A stretch of DNA of 64,000 bases, taken from Plantibacter flavus (GTDB taxonomy: Bacteria > Actinomycetota > Actinomycetes > Actinomycetales > Microbacteriaceae). The translations under genes were made by a program, and so were the position numbers. Position 1 is the stretch's first letter, and each line of letters starts with the position of its first letter. The notes beneath the pieces were generated by a model that made no database searches, was not told the DNA's origin, and saw nothing but the letters and a program-made list of their open reading frames with translations. Location: assembly GCF_900177615.1 (NCBI RefSeq), contig NZ_FXAP01000001.1, positions 378,825 through 442,824 on the forward strand. The letters run 5' to 3'. This document shows, piece by piece, positions 25,956 through 34,433 of the stretch.

Positions 25956-28900
25956 CTAGCCCGCGAGGACCTTCTGCAGGCGCTGCAACGAGACCGATTC
26001 GGCCGTGCCCAGCTGCTGAGCGAACAGGCTGATCCGGAGCTCCTCGAGCATCCACCGGGCCTTCACGAGGTGCTCCGGAGCCTCGGCGGGCAGTGGGATC
26101 GTGCCGCCGGCGGCCTCGAACCGCGCCGACGCCGTCTGCGCCTCCGTCATCCACACGCGGTCGCGGTTCGGGTTGTCCGTCAGTCGCTCGGCGCGGTAAC
26201 GGATGCCGGCGAGGTAGCGGGGCAGATGTTCGAGTCGTGCTGAGCCCGTCCGGGAGACGAAGCCCGGGAAGACCAGTCCGTCGAGCTGGCCCCGCATGTC
26301 GGTGAGTGCCGCGAGCAGCGTCATGCTCGTCGCCGCCTTCATGGCCTTCTCCGTGTCGCGCGCGGCCTGCAGGATGCGGGCGACGACGGCGACCGTCTGG
26401 AACATGCGGTCCATGACCGAGGCGGAGACGCGGTCGCGCAGCGTCTCGTACTGCAGCCGCGAGAACACCTGTCCGTCGGGCACCACGCGGAACAGGACGT
26501 CGTCGATGCAGGTGGCGAGGCAGTCCTCGAACAACGCCGGCGTCGACCGGTACGGGCTCGTCGCGAGCGCGAGCTTCTCGTTGGCCTTGAGGTGCTGCTG
26601 CACATAGGCCGTCGGGGACGGGATCGCGAGCAGGAGGAGGCGGCGCACTCCCGCGGGCATGGCGCGCGCCTGGTCGGCCTCCGTGCTCATGATCCGGATC
26701 GACACGCTCGTGCCGTCGTCGACGATCGCGGGGTAGCCGCGGATCACGCCGTCCTCCTGGCGGATGTCGATGAAGCGGGGGAGGTCGTCGAAGTCCCACC
26801 GCGTGAACCCGGACCGTTCGATGGCGTTGGGCACTCTGGCGGCCGCGACCTTGGCGACGCTCGCCCGGGTGCGCTGCTTGAGGCGCTGCTGCAGCTCGAC
26901 GAGGTCCTTGCCGCTGGCGAGCGTCCGGCCGCGCTCGTCGATGACCCGGAAGGTCACGAGCAGGTGCTCGGGGACGCGTTCCATCTCGAAGTCCGAGGCG
27001 GTGATGTCCATGTAGGAGAGCCGCTTGATGGCGTTCGCGAGACGGGTGGCGAACGAGTCCTCGGCGGCGGGACTGCCGGGGGCGACCGCCGGGACGTCGG
27101 CGGGGAGCTCGGCGAGCAGCTTCGCCGCCCAGTCGGCCGCAGGCACGATGTTCCGACGCAGGGCCTTCGGGAGCGCTTTGATCATCGCCGTGATGAGGTC
27201 CCGACGGAGACCGGGGACCTGCCAGTCGAAACCGGCGGGCGAGAGCCGGTCGAGCAGGGCGAGCGGGACGATGACCGTCACGCCGTCGTCGTCGCTTCCG
27301 GGCTCGAAACGATAGCTGAGCTTCAACCGCTGGTCGGCCTGCACCCACTCGGCGGGGAAGCGGTCCTCATCCACCGCCGGAGCGTCCTCGGGAAGGAGGT
27401 CCTCCTGGCGCATCGTGAGCAGCTCGGGCTGGTCGGCGCGCGTCTTGCGCCACCAGGACTCGAAGCCCCGTGTCGTCGAGATCTCGGCAGGGACGCGGGC
27501 GTCGTAGAAGTCGAAGACGGCTTCGTCGTCGAAGAGGATGTCGCGGCGTCGCGTCCGCTCCTCGAGCTCACTCAGCTCCTTGCGCAGCCGTCGGTTCGCG
27601 CGGTGGAAGTCGAACAGCTTGTCGCGACCGATGTCGTGGGTCCACTCGCCGTCGACGAGCGCGTGCCGCAGGAACAGTTCACGGGCCTGCTCCTGGTCGA
27701 TGCGACCGAACTGCACCCGGCGACGCGGCACGATCGGCACGCCGAAGAGGGTCACCTTCTCGAAGGCGACGGCGGAGCCCTGATTCTTCTCCCAGTGCGG
27801 CTCGCTGTACGACCGCTTGCAGAGATCGCCGGCGATCTGCTCCGCCCACGCCGGGTCGATCGAGGCGTTGGTCCGAGCGAACAGCCGACTCGTCTCCACG
27901 AGTTCCGCGCTCATCACGGCGTTCGGCTGCTTCTTCGCGAGCGCGGACCCGGGGAAGAGGACGAAGCGCGTCTGGCGGGCGCCGATGTAGTCGCCCTTCT
28001 TCGCGGTCTTCGTCGCCGGTGGAGCGTTCCGGCCCTTCACGACGGGAGCGACGGTCTGGTCCTTCAGCCCGATGTGGGAGAGAAGCCCCGCGAGGAGCGA
28101 CTTGTGGATGCCGTCGGGGTTCACCGCCGGCTCGTTGATCGTCAGGCCGAGGGGCTTCGCGAGTTGACGCAGCTGGCGGTAGACGTCGTGCCACTCGCGG
28201 ACGCGGAGGTAGTTGAGGAACTCGTTCTTGCAGAGCCGACGGAACGCGCTCGACGACAGTTCGTCCTGCTTCTCCTCGAGGTAGTTCCAGAGGTTCAGGA
28301 GCGCGAGGAAGTCGCTCGTGGGGTCGACGAACCTGCGGTGCAGTTCGTCGGCCTTCTGCCGGTGCTCGAGCGGTCGTTCGCGTGGGTCCTGGATGGTGAG
28401 CGCCGCGACGATCGCGAGCACCTCCCGCGACACCCCGTGCTGCTTCGACTCCACGACCATGCGCGCGAACCGCGGATCGATCGGCAGGCGGCTGAGGTCG
28501 CGCCCCACCCGTGTGAGACGTGGACCGCCGCCGCGAGGTGAGCCGTCGGCGAAGGTGCGGGTCTCGATCGCGCCGAGTTCGGACAGGAGATCGACGCCGT
28601 CCTTGATGCCGCGGGCGTCGGGTGGTTGGAGGAAGGGGAAGGCGGCGATGTCGCCGAGGCCGAGGGAGATCATCTGGAGGATCACCGCGGCGAGGTTCGT
28701 GCGGAGGATCTCCGGTTCGGTGAACTCCGGGCGCTTCGCGAAGTCGTCCTCCGAGTAGAGGCGGATGGCGATGCCGTCGCTCGTGCGGCCGGACCGACCA
28801 GAACGCTGGTTCGCCGACGCCTGCGAGATCGCCTCGATGGGGAGCCGTTGCACCTTGGAGCGCACGCTGTAGCGCGAGATGCGGGCGGTTCCGGCGTCGA

Positions 28901-29831
28901 TGACGTACTTGATGCCGGGCACCGTGAGGCTCGTCTCGGCGACGTTCGTGGCGAGGATGATGCGCCGGCGGAGACCTGCCACGGTCGACGGCTGGAACAC
29001 GCGGTGCTGGTCGGCGGAGGAGAGCCGGCCGTAGAGCGGGAGCACCTCGGTGCCGGGCAGGTTGCGCCCGCGGATGGCGTCGGCGGCGTCGCGGATCTCC
29101 GTCTCACCGGACAGGAAGACGAGGACGTCGCCCATCGACTCGCGCGCCAGCTCGTCGAGGGCGGCGTTGATGCCTTCGAGGTAGTCGCGGTCGGCGGCTT
29201 CGGACTCGGGGGCGTCCTCGTCGTCGTCGGTGGGCTCATCGGCCACGAGCGGCCGGTAGCGGATCTCGACCGGGTACGTGCGGCCGGAGACCTCGACGAT
29301 GGGCGCTCCGTCGAAGTGCTTCGAGAAGCTCTCCGGGTCGATCGTCGCGGACGTGATGATGACCTTGAGGTCGGGGCGCTGGGGGAGGAGCTGCTTGAGG
29401 TAGCCGAGCAGGAAGTCGATGTTGAGGCTGCGCTCGTGTGCCTCGTCGATGATGATCGTGTCGTACTTGCGCAGCATCCGGTCGCGGTGGATCTCGTTCA
29501 GCAGGATACCGTCGGTCATCAGCTTGATCTTCGTCGCCTTCGACGCCTGATCGGTGAAGCGGACCTGGTAGCCGACGACGCCACCGAGCTCCTGGCCGAG
29601 CTCCTCCGAGATGCGTTCGGCGATCGTGCGCGCGGCCAGTCGTCGGGGCTGCGTGTGTCCGATGGATTCGCGACCGAGCTCGAGGCAGATCTTCGGCAGC
29701 TGAGTGGTCTTACCGGAACCCGTCGCCCCGGCGACGATGACGACCTGGTGCTCGCTGATGGCACGCGCGATGTCCGCGCGGGCGGCACTGACCGGCAGCT
29801 CGGGCGGGTAGGAGATTCGGAGGTCGGACAT
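25956..29831 (-). CDS. hrpA: ATP-dependent RNA helicase HrpA (DEAH box)
   Basis: 1291 residues, the length of bacterial HrpA. Helicase motifs in order: [10 protein letters not shown] (I), TQPRRLAA (Ia), DEAHERS (II), SATIDPESF (III), then GRSGRTSDG (VI). Helicase-associated and OB-fold domains follow, and the long DUF3418-type C-terminus completes the protein. HrpA unwinds RNA and helps rescue colliding or stalled ribosomes in E. coli. ATG 29831 matches the family start ([15 protein letters not shown]). The frame stays open upstream, across the antisense of the second DUF222 copy, but that is a high-GC artefact. Confidence 0.93.
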   Translation of the reverse strand: MSDLRISYPPELPVSAARADIARAISEHQVVIVAGATGSGKTTQLPKICLELGRESIGHTQPRRLAARTIAERISEELGQELGGVVGYQVRFTDQASKATKIKLMTDGILLNEIHRDRMLRKYDTIIIDEAHERSLNIDFLLGYLKQLLPQRPDLKVIITSATIDPESFSKHFDGAPIVEVSGRTYPVEIRYRPLVADEPTDDDEDAPESEAADRDYLEGINAALDELARESMGDVLVFLSGETEIRDAADAIRGRNLPGTEVLPLYGRLSSADQHRVFQPSTVAGLRRRIILATNVAETSLTVPGIKYVIDAGTARISRYSVRSKVQRLPIEAISQASANQRSGRSGRTSDGIAIRLYSEDDFAKRPEFTEPEILRTNLAAVILQMISLGLGDIAAFPFLQPPDARGIKDGVDLLSELGAIETRTFADGSPRGGGPRLTRVGRDLSRLPIDPRFARMVVESKQHGVSREVLAIVAALTIQDPRERPLEHRQKADELHRRFVDPTSDFLALLNLWNYLEEKQDELSSSAFRRLCKNEFLNYLRVREWHDVYRQLRQLAKPLGLTINEPAVNPDGIHKSLLAGLLSHIGLKDQTVAPVVKGRNAPPATKTAKKGDYIGARQTRFVLFPGSALAKKQPNAVMSAELVETSRLFARTNASIDPAWAEQIAGDLCKRSYSEPHWEKNQGSAVAFEKVTLFGVPIVPRRRVQFGRIDQEQARELFLRHALVDGEWTHDIGRDKLFDFHRANRRLRKELSELEERTRRRDILFDDEAVFDFYDARVPAEISTTRGFESWWRKTRADQPELLTMRQEDLLPEDAPAVDEDRFPAEWVQADQRLKLSYRFEPGSDDDGVTVIVPLALLDRLSPAGFDWQVPGLRRDLITAMIKALPKALRRNIVPAADWAAKLLAELPADVPAVAPGSPAAEDSFATRLANAIKRLSYMDITASDFEMERVPEHLLVTFRVIDERGRTLASGKDLVELQQRLKQRTRASVAKVAAARVPNAIERSGFTRWDFDDLPRFIDIRQEDGVIRGYPAIVDDGTSVSIRIMSTEADQARAMPAGVRRLLLLAIPSPTAYVQQHLKANEKLALATSPYRSTPALFEDCLATCIDDVLFRVVPDGQVFSRLQYETLRDRVSASVMDRMFQTVAVVARILQAARDTEKAMKAATSMTLLAALTDMRGQLDGLVFPGFVSRTGSARLEHLPRYLAGIRYRAERLTDNPNRDRVWMTEAQTASARFEAAGGTIPLPAEAPEHLVKARWMLEELRISLFAQQLGTAESVSLQRLQKVLAG

Positions 29832-29925
29832 CAGCCCTCCATCGTATCGGGCTGGACGCGGTGTGCTGCCGCTCCGCACCTCTTGATCCGGTGAACCCTT
29901 CCGCGGACCCTGAGCAACCTCCTCC

Positions 29926-30085
29926 GGTCCCTGGGGCTCACGAAAGGCACATGAAGACACTTCGACAGGCTCAGTGACCGGCAGAGGTTCACCCGTATTC
30001 GCTCCGGTCCCTGAGCTTGTCGAAGGGCACACGAGCAACATCTCGCTCGGGTGATCCTCCTCCGGTCCCTGAGCTTGTCGAAGGG
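29926..30085 (+). repeat. dispersed repeats before the truncated DUF222 gene
   Basis: One diverged A element (29926-29947), one B element (29958-29981) and two intact A elements (30006-30027 and 30064-30085). The last two are part of a 58-bp direct duplication. The layout mirrors 1-111 in front of the complete DUF222 gene. Confidence 0.9.
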
Positions 30086-30120
30086 CACACGAGCGACTTC
30101 CACAACCGAGAGCACTCGGC

Positions 30121-30909
30121 GTCCTGCGGGAGCGTCTCCATCCGGAATCCATCACGGTGCGCGCAACCCGCTCGGAGGCGGACCGCCGGGTCGAGTTCGA
30201 GCCAGCGGCGGACGGCATGGCATGGGTGCACCTCTTCACCACCGCACCCATCGCCCAGGGGCTCATCGAACGGGTCGAAGTAGCGGCCGCGGAGGCACGC
30301 GCAGCTGGCGACACCCGCACCTGCGCCCAACTGCAGGCCGATGCCCTGGCGGCCCTCGCCCTCACCGGTGTGACACCCGAAGATGTGATGTCGAGTCCGG
30401 TGCTCCCGCACCCGATCGAGGTCCAGGAGCACATCAAGCCCACGGTCCAGATCACCGTGCCGGCGCTCACCATGGCCGGCGTGAGCGATGCCCCGGCCAC
30501 GCTGGACGGCTACGGCCCGATCGATCCGGAGGCCGCTGCACGTATCGCGGTGAACGCGCCCAGCTTCACCCGGATCCTCGTCCAGCCGGAAACCGGCGCG
30601 GTCCTCTCCGTCGGGCGGAAGCAGTACCGGGTTCCGGCCGATCTGCAGCGCGCGGTCCGCCTGCGAGACGGCACGTGTCGGGCGCCGGGCTGCGGCAGGC
30701 GCGCCCGGGCTTGCGATCTCGACCATTCGGTCGCGTGGGAGGACGGCGGGACGACAGATGCCGGGAACCTCGCCTGCTTGTGTCGACATCACCACCGGAT
30801 GAAGCATCTTCCCGGGTGGAACCTCGACCACGGGCCCGGCGGGGTCCTCGAGTGGACGACACCCGACGGGAAACACCATCGGACGGAACCGGACCCCGCA
30901 CCGTTTTGA
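30121..30909 (+). pseudogene. 5'-truncated copy of the DUF222/HNH gene
   Basis: From 30121 to the stop it is nearly identical to 667-1455, covering codons 162-423 and an intact HNH module (DLDHSVAW, CLCRHHHRMKH). The 5' flank up to 30120 matches positions up to 147 of the first copy. So an internal deletion of about 519 bp, with a GC dinucleotide at the junction, removed the promoter-proximal part, the start and the first 161 codons. The first usable in-frame start is GTG 30157, without a ribosome-binding site. A C-terminal HNH fragment of 250 residues could still be made, but I treat it as a decayed gene. Confidence 0.88.
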
Positions 30910-30917
30910 CCAACTCC

Positions 30918-31494
30918 GGTCCCTGGGCTGCGCCGCACTGAGCCTGTCGAAGTGTCGGAGGGTTCCTCGTGGGCACTTCGACAGGCTCAGTGACCGGGGG
31001 AGGTTCACCCGGAGCGCTCCGACTCTTGAGCCTGTCGAAGGGTTCCCGTGGGCACTTCGACAGGCTCAGTGACCGGGGGAAGCCTGTCCGCACCGTTTCG
31101 GTTCTCGAGTTGTGCCGCACTTCGACAGGCTCAGTGACCGGGGAAGTCTGTCCGCACCGTTTGGGTTCCCGAGTTGTGCCGCACTTCGACGGGCTCAGTG
31201 ACCGGGGAAGTCTGTCCGCACCGTTTCGGTTCTCGAGTTGTGCCGCACTTCGACAGGCTCAGTGACCGGGGAAGTCTGTCCGCACCGTTTCGGTTCCCGA
31301 GCTGTGCCGCACTTCGACGGGCTCGGTGACCGGGGAAGTCTGCCCGCACCGTTTGGGTTCCCGAGCTGTGCCGCACTTCGACGGGCTCAGTGACCGGGAG
31401 AGGTTCACCGGAGGTGATTCGGTCCCTGAGTCCGTCGAGGGGTGGGCGGGAGAGGGGCGCCCGGATGAAACCGGTCCCTGAGCCTGTCGAAGGG
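30918..31494 (+). repeat. long B/A repeat array, including 64-bp tandem units
   Basis: B elements start at about 30973, 31052, 31117, 31181, 31245, 31309 and 31373; the last five are exactly 64 bp apart. Within the 64-bp units the A partner has decayed to a TTCGGTTCTCGAGTTG-like remnant while B is kept. Intact or near-intact A elements remain at 31421-31442 and 31473-31494. This fills the 682-bp gap 30910-31591 except for the next promoter. Confidence 0.92.
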
Positions 31495-31556
31495 TGGTTG
31501 GGCTGGGACGCCTCGGCATGAAGCGGGCATGTCCGCACGGTGTCTCGCAAACAGGG

Positions 31557-31589
31557 TTGCTTCGCAGAGTGGTTTGCGTTACAAAGTAA
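31557..31589 (+). promoter_or_regulatory. leaderless promoter with palindromic operator for the ABC operon
   Basis: TTGCTT (31557-31562), 17-nt spacer, TACAAA (31580-31585), then 6 nt to ATG 31592. The palindrome TTACAAAGTAA (31579-31589) covers the -10 box. No ribosome-binding site is present, so the mRNA probably begins at the ATG. The winged-helix regulator encoded two genes later is the likely ligand of the palindrome. Confidence 0.6.
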
Positions 31590-31591
31590 GT

Positions 31592-32254
31592 ATGACTTCA
31601 CCGATGGAACCCACCGACGGCTCGGACGCGCTCGACCCGGCCGCCATGCTCGCTCTGCAGGAGCGACAGGCGAGCCGTGTCGACGACATCTTCACGAGGC
31701 CCACCATCGCGATCGTGTACATCTGGGGTGTCGCGTGGACCGTCGGGTTCCTCGCGCTCTGGTCCGCGAGCGACGAGAACCCCTGGTTCACCACGCCGCC
31801 GACGGTCGCCGGATGGCTCTTCGGGATCCTGATGGTCGGCGGCATCGTCTCGTCGTCGATCATCGGCTCCCGCGTGTCGCGCGGGATCCAGGGAGCACAA
31901 CAGGTGCAGGGGACCATGTACGGCATCGCCTGGGCGATCGGGTGCACGGCAGCGGCGGTGTTCGGAGGCGCCCTGTTCGCTGCGGGGATGGCACCCGCAC
32001 TCGCCGCCATCTTCTACCCGGCCATCTACAGCCTCGTGGTCGGTCTGCTCTACCTCGCAGGTGGAGCAGTCTGGCGCGACCGCCTCATGTACGGCATGGG
32101 CATCTGGATCATCGTGGTCGGCATGGCCGCACCGTTCTTCGGCTCACCGGGCAACGCGCTCATCATGGCCATCGCCGGCGGAGGCGGGTTCCTCGTGTAC
32201 GCGACCTTCCTCGAGGCGACCCGCCGCCGGCGTGCCCACCGATCGGCGGCGTGA
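31592..32254 (+). CDS. multi-pass membrane protein of unknown function
   Basis: 220 residues with a soluble N-terminus of about 35 residues and six hydrophobic segments (first: TIAIVYIWGVAWTVGFLALW). I do not recognise a family; similar proteins are found beside PadR/MarR-like regulators and ABC exporters in actinobacteria. First gene of a tight four-gene operon: membrane protein, regulator, ABC ATPase, ABC permease. Start is a leaderless ATG. It may sense or assist the exporter. Confidence 0.7.
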   Translation: MTSPMEPTDGSDALDPAAMLALQERQASRVDDIFTRPTIAIVYIWGVAWTVGFLALWSASDENPWFTTPPTVAGWLFGILMVGGIVSSSIIGSRVSRGIQGAQQVQGTMYGIAWAIGCTAAAVFGGALFAAGMAPALAAIFYPAIYSLVVGLLYLAGGAVWRDRLMYGMGIWIIVVGMAAPFFGSPGNALIMAIAGGGGFLVYATFLEATRRRRAHRSAA

Positions 32255-32257
32255 CCG

Positions 32258-32569
32258 ATGGACGAACTCGACCCCCTCATCCACGCTCAAGCCCGCCTGC
32301 GCATCATGTCGACGCTCGCGGCGATCGACGCGGACAGCAGCATGTCGTTCCCCCGCCTGCAGGAGATGCTCGACATGACCGCCGGGAACCTGTCCACGCA
32401 TCTGCGGAAACTCGAGGACGGCGCCTACGTCCTCGTCACGAAGACCCACCGGGGACGCACCCCGGTCACTTACCTGGAACTCACCACCGTCGGGCGCCGC
32501 GCGTTCGAGGACTACATGACCGGCCTCCGAGCGATGCTCGGCAGCGCGTCGGGAACGGGGACATCATGA
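32258..32569 (+). CDS. winged-helix transcriptional regulator
   Basis: 103 residues. A single winged helix-turn-helix domain of the ArsR/MarR-like type: ARLRIMSTLAAID, then SFPRLQEMLDMTAGNLSTHLRKLEDGAYV (recognition helix), then a wing with TPVTYLELTTVGRRAFEDY. Starts 3 nt after the upstream stop and overlaps the ATPase gene by 4 nt (ATGA). Likely represses its own operon through TTACAAAGTAA at 31579-31589 (inference). Confidence 0.85.
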   Translation: MDELDPLIHAQARLRIMSTLAAIDADSSMSFPRLQEMLDMTAGNLSTHLRKLEDGAYVLVTKTHRGRTPVTYLELTTVGRRAFEDYMTGLRAMLGSASGTGTS

Positions 32570-33477
32570 CGATCACACCACTGGCCACCCTCGAGGGCGT
32601 GACACGACGCTACGGCGACGTGACCGCGCTGGACGATGTCGACCTCCGGATCGAGCCGGGCTCGCTCGTCGGGCTCCTCGGCCCCAACGGCGCCGGCAAG
32701 TCCACCGTGCTGTCCCTGCTGCAGGGCACCCGATGTCCGACGACCGGCACGGTGACCCTCTTCGGCGGCGATCCAGCCCAAGCGGTCAACCGCACCAGGC
32801 TCGGATCGACACCGCAGGAGACGGCGCTGCCGCCCACGCTCCGGGTGGGAGAGGTCGTCGACTTCGTCGGACGGCACTTCGCAGACCGCGTGCCGACGGC
32901 CGCCCTGGCGGAGCAGTTCGGTTTCGGCGACCTCCTCCGACGCCAGACGGGCTCGCTCTCGGGCGGCCAGCAGCGCCGCCTCGCGGTCGCACTCGCGTTC
33001 GTCGGCAGACCGCGTCTCGTGCTCCTCGACGAGCCGACGACGGGCCTCGACGTCGACGCGCGACGGACCCTCTGGGATGCGATCCGCCGGCAACACGAGC
33101 TCGGGGCGACGATCGTCCTCACCAGTCACTACCTCGAGGAGATCGAAGCGCTCGCCGAGCGCGTCGTGGTGCTGGGCGGTGGGCGGGTCATCACCGATGC
33201 CCGACTGCGCGACGTGCTCGGGCTCGTCGGCATCCACCGGGTGCGGCTCCGGAGCACAGACCCCGGAGCGGTGGAGCGGCTCGCCGGGGTCGTCCAGGCG
33301 AGTCGGGACGGTGACGCCGTCGAACTGGACGTCCGCGACGCCGACGCGTTCGTGCGCGATCTCGTCCGGTCCGAGGTCCCGTTCACCGATCTCGCCGTGC
33401 GCGGAGCGACCCTCGAGGAGGCGTTCCTGACCCTCACCGCGGATGCCCGGGCGGACGTCGAACGGAGCGCCGCCTGA
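32566..33477 (+). CDS. ABC exporter ATP-binding protein
   Basis: 303 residues. Walker A GPNGAGKS, signature LSGGQQRR, Walker B LVLLDEPTTGLD, and H-loop TSHY. The C-terminal extension of about 80 residues is the type found in CcmA/DrrA-like exporters. Start overlaps the regulator stop (ATGA) and its own stop overlaps the permease start by 1 nt. Energises export through the 33477-34232 permease; substrate unknown. Confidence 0.92.
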   Translation: MTITPLATLEGVTRRYGDVTALDDVDLRIEPGSLVGLLGPNGAGKSTVLSLLQGTRCPTTGTVTLFGGDPAQAVNRTRLGSTPQETALPPTLRVGEVVDFVGRHFADRVPTAALAEQFGFGDLLRRQTGSLSGGQQRRLAVALAFVGRPRLVLLDEPTTGLDVDARRTLWDAIRRQHELGATIVLTSHYLEEIEALAERVVVLGGGRVITDARLRDVLGLVGIHRVRLRSTDPGAVERLAGVVQASRDGDAVELDVRDADAFVRDLVRSEVPFTDLAVRGATLEEAFLTLTADARADVERSAA

Positions 33478-34232
33478 TGGCCACCACGCTCCAGCTCACC
33501 GCCCTGCACGCGCGGTACTCCCTGCTCGAGACCGTACGCGTCCCGATCGCGCTGATCGGCTCGCTCGTCTTCCCCGCGCTCTCGCTGCTGTTCTTCGTCG
33601 TCCCGCAGGCGCAGGTCGCCGGCGATCCCGTCATCGCGACCCAGGCCGTCATCTCCCTCATCGTCTTCGCAGTGCTCGCCAACTCCCTGTTCGGGTTCGG
33701 TCTGACCATCGCCCAGGCGAGGGAGCAGGCGTGGGATCCGTACCTCCGCACGCTTCCGGTGACGGGTGTCGCCCGTGTCCTCTCGCACCTGTGCTCGGTC
33801 GGCCTCCTCGGGTTCGCGGCCGTCATACCGGTCGTCGTGCTCGGTGCACTCCTGACCGCCGCCACCACGACTCCGATGGGACTACTCGGCGGCATCGTGG
33901 CGCTCCTGGTGGGTGCCCTGCCGTTCATGCTCGTGGGCACCGCGATCGGGTACGCCCTCCCGAGCAAGGCCGCGATCGCGGTGGTGCAGGTGGTCATGTT
34001 CTCGCTGGCCTTCGCCGGTGGACTGTTCATCCCACCGTTCCTCTTCGCCCCGTGGCTCGACCGGCTGTCGATGTTCCTCCCGAGCCGTCAGACCCGGGAG
34101 CTCGTCGTGTGGGCGGTCCAGGGTGGCGAGTTGCCGTGGTGGTCGTGGGTCGGCGTCCTGGCGTGGACCCTCGTCCTGACCGTCGTGGTCCTCGTCCTCT
34201 ACCGCCGCGACGAGGGCCGCCGCTACCGCTGA
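33477..34232 (+). CDS. ABC-2 type exporter permease
   Basis: 251 residues with six predicted membrane helices in the ABC-2 pattern, including FAGGLFIPPFLFAPWL and PSRQTRELVVWA before the last helix. Pairs with the ATPase encoded immediately upstream; together they form a half-size exporter. Last gene of the operon. Confidence 0.88.
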   Translation: MATTLQLTALHARYSLLETVRVPIALIGSLVFPALSLLFFVVPQAQVAGDPVIATQAVISLIVFAVLANSLFGFGLTIAQAREQAWDPYLRTLPVTGVARVLSHLCSVGLLGFAAVIPVVVLGALLTAATTTPMGLLGGIVALLVGALPFMLVGTAIGYALPSKAAIAVVQVVMFSLAFAGGLFIPPFLFAPWLDRLSMFLPSRQTRELVVWAVQGGELPWWSWVGVLAWTLVLTVVVLVLYRRDEGRRYR

Positions 34233-34376
34233 GGTCGACGGACACCTCGCCGAGCACCGGCCGTTCCCGTGTTCCGTCACACGTCGACACACACCGTGCA
34301 CCGGCCGCCAGGCGCTCGTACGCTGACGTCCATCCCGGCCGGTCCACGGCCCCTCGACGAGCGGATGGAGCGACCC

Positions 34377-34433
34377 GTGTCCAGCAACACAGACCAGACG
34401 AACCCCGCCGACCGATCGACGGGCGTGCACTGA
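34377..34433 (+). CDS. 18-codon upstream reading frame coupled to the lyase-like gene
   Basis: GTG 34377 has GGAG 7 nt upstream and encodes VSSNTDQTNPADRSTGVH. Its TGA shares the A of the next ATG (TGATG at 34431-34435), so ribosomes finishing it could restart on the lyase-like gene, which lacks its own strong ribosome-binding site. A TACGCT box at 34319-34324 would place it in the leader. It may be a coupling device or attenuator; it has no obvious stall motif. Confidence 0.4.
   Translation: MSSNTDQTNPADRSTGVH

Noticed and set aside
29832-30500. N-terminal extension of hrpA through the antisense of the second DUF222 copy
   Set aside because: The HrpA family start matches ATG 29831; the open frame beyond it runs antisense to a clear gene copy and is an effect of high GC.
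30918-31494. CRISPR or integron array
   Set aside because: The intervals between B elements are themselves repeated and similar, there is no integrase, and the spacing reflects 64-bp tandem duplication.
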